A stretch of 5,931 bases of DNA from assembly GCA_020860745.1 (NCBI GenBank), contig JAJBTR010000014.1:1-5931 (forward strand), given 5' to 3'. Below the pieces are notes generated by a model. That model saw only the letters and a list, made by a program, of their open reading frames with translations. It was not told the origin of the DNA and did not search any database. This document shows positions 5,663 to 5,931 of this stretch, piece after piece; position 1 is the stretch's first letter, and each line of letters starts with the position of its first letter. Made by a program: the position numbers and the translations under genes. The DNA comes from Lachnospiraceae bacterium (GTDB lineage Bacteria > Bacillota > Clostridia > Lachnospirales > Lachnospiraceae).

Positions 5663-5931
5663 TTCACTGTTTTGGATTACTTCACACAGGTCATGCTCGC
5701 TAAAATCCATCACATCATCATCTTTAATGTCCTGCCCCCAATATTCGAATTTTTCTTTTAGGTTTTCCCGCAGTCTATCATACATATCAAGTGCTTCTTT
5801 CGGCACTGTGATAACCACAGCCGCTTCTTTATTATACCGTTACTTTTTCCAAGATTCCAGAGCCACTTTCACATAGTCAGGGTTGTTTCACGAACTTTTT
5901 ATCCAAGACCAAACCCCATGACAAGACATTA
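5632..5931 (-). pseudogene. Decayed gene remnant, family not recognised, joined to the ISL3 fragment
   Basis: Minus-strand reading gives a protein-like stretch, VVITVPKEALDMYDRLREN followed by LKEKFEYWGQDIKDDDVMDF and SEHDLCEVIQNSESF. A GTG at 5818-5816 can open it. Upstream the same frame reads RYNKEAA directly before a TAA at 5840-5842, then NPDYVKVALESWKK, then a TGA. A second frame reads GLVLDKKFVKQP to a TGA at 5877-5879 and would join NPDYVK smoothly if one C of CCC were removed. One frameshift plus one nonsense change would therefore rebuild a single longer protein running beyond the right edge. At the left it ends at the ISL3 junction near 5632. The frame continues to 5567 only by reading the transposase antisense. 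The acidic, charged C-terminal part has no motif I can name. Confidence 0.45.

Overview
The window looks like chromosomal DNA of a gut-type Clostridia bacterium, most probably Lachnospiraceae. The reasons are the AT-rich genes with strong purine-rich ribosome binding sites, the style of the group II intron maturase, and the surface-polysaccharide gene repertoire. That placement is inference; no marker gene is present.

Positions about 1-3893 hold a tightly packed minus-strand polysaccharide cassette. In transcription order it contains an atypical SDR/NAD-dependent sugar epimerase (3893-2958), a PIG-L/LmbE-type zinc deacetylase (2961-2290), a carbamoyl-phosphate-synthase-like ATP-grasp ligase (2218-1320), a HAD phosphatase (1339-644), and an initiating sugar-1-phosphate transferase (from 642, running off the left edge). 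The genes overlap or abut (4 bp, 20 bp and 1 bp junctions), so they look co-transcribed. A plausible division of labour, by inference, is that the epimerase and deacetylase make an amino sugar, the ATP-grasp enzyme ligates a carboxylate to the free amine, the HAD enzyme removes a phosphate, and the transferase puts the first sugar on undecaprenyl phosphate.

Two of these genes are broken in reading frame. The ATP-grasp gene is shifted exactly at a run of eight G in its NTRLGGG motif; six or nine G would restore a family-typical C-terminus that runs on to the HAD start. This is either a phase-variable tract or a homopolymer error. The sugar transferase has an amber stop at codon 31, and its C-terminal frame shifts at a T7 run that contains the heptamer T TTT TTA.

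Positions about 3923-5242 hold an unrecognised 86-residue ORF, a 470-bp group II intron remnant (5' end, maturase C-terminus and domains V/VI, with the middle deleted), and a tandem-HTH regulator. The regulator's start lies between two TTGACTTA repeats, one of which is part of a good plus-strand promoter.

Positions about 5243-5931 hold the zinc-finger N-terminus of an ISL3-family transposase on the plus strand, cut off in mid-domain. It is joined to a decayed, unrecognised minus-strand gene. The right half of the window is therefore a mobile-element scar next to the polysaccharide cassette. No tRNA, rRNA or CRISPR was seen, and no intergenic stretch exceeds 300 bp without a described feature.
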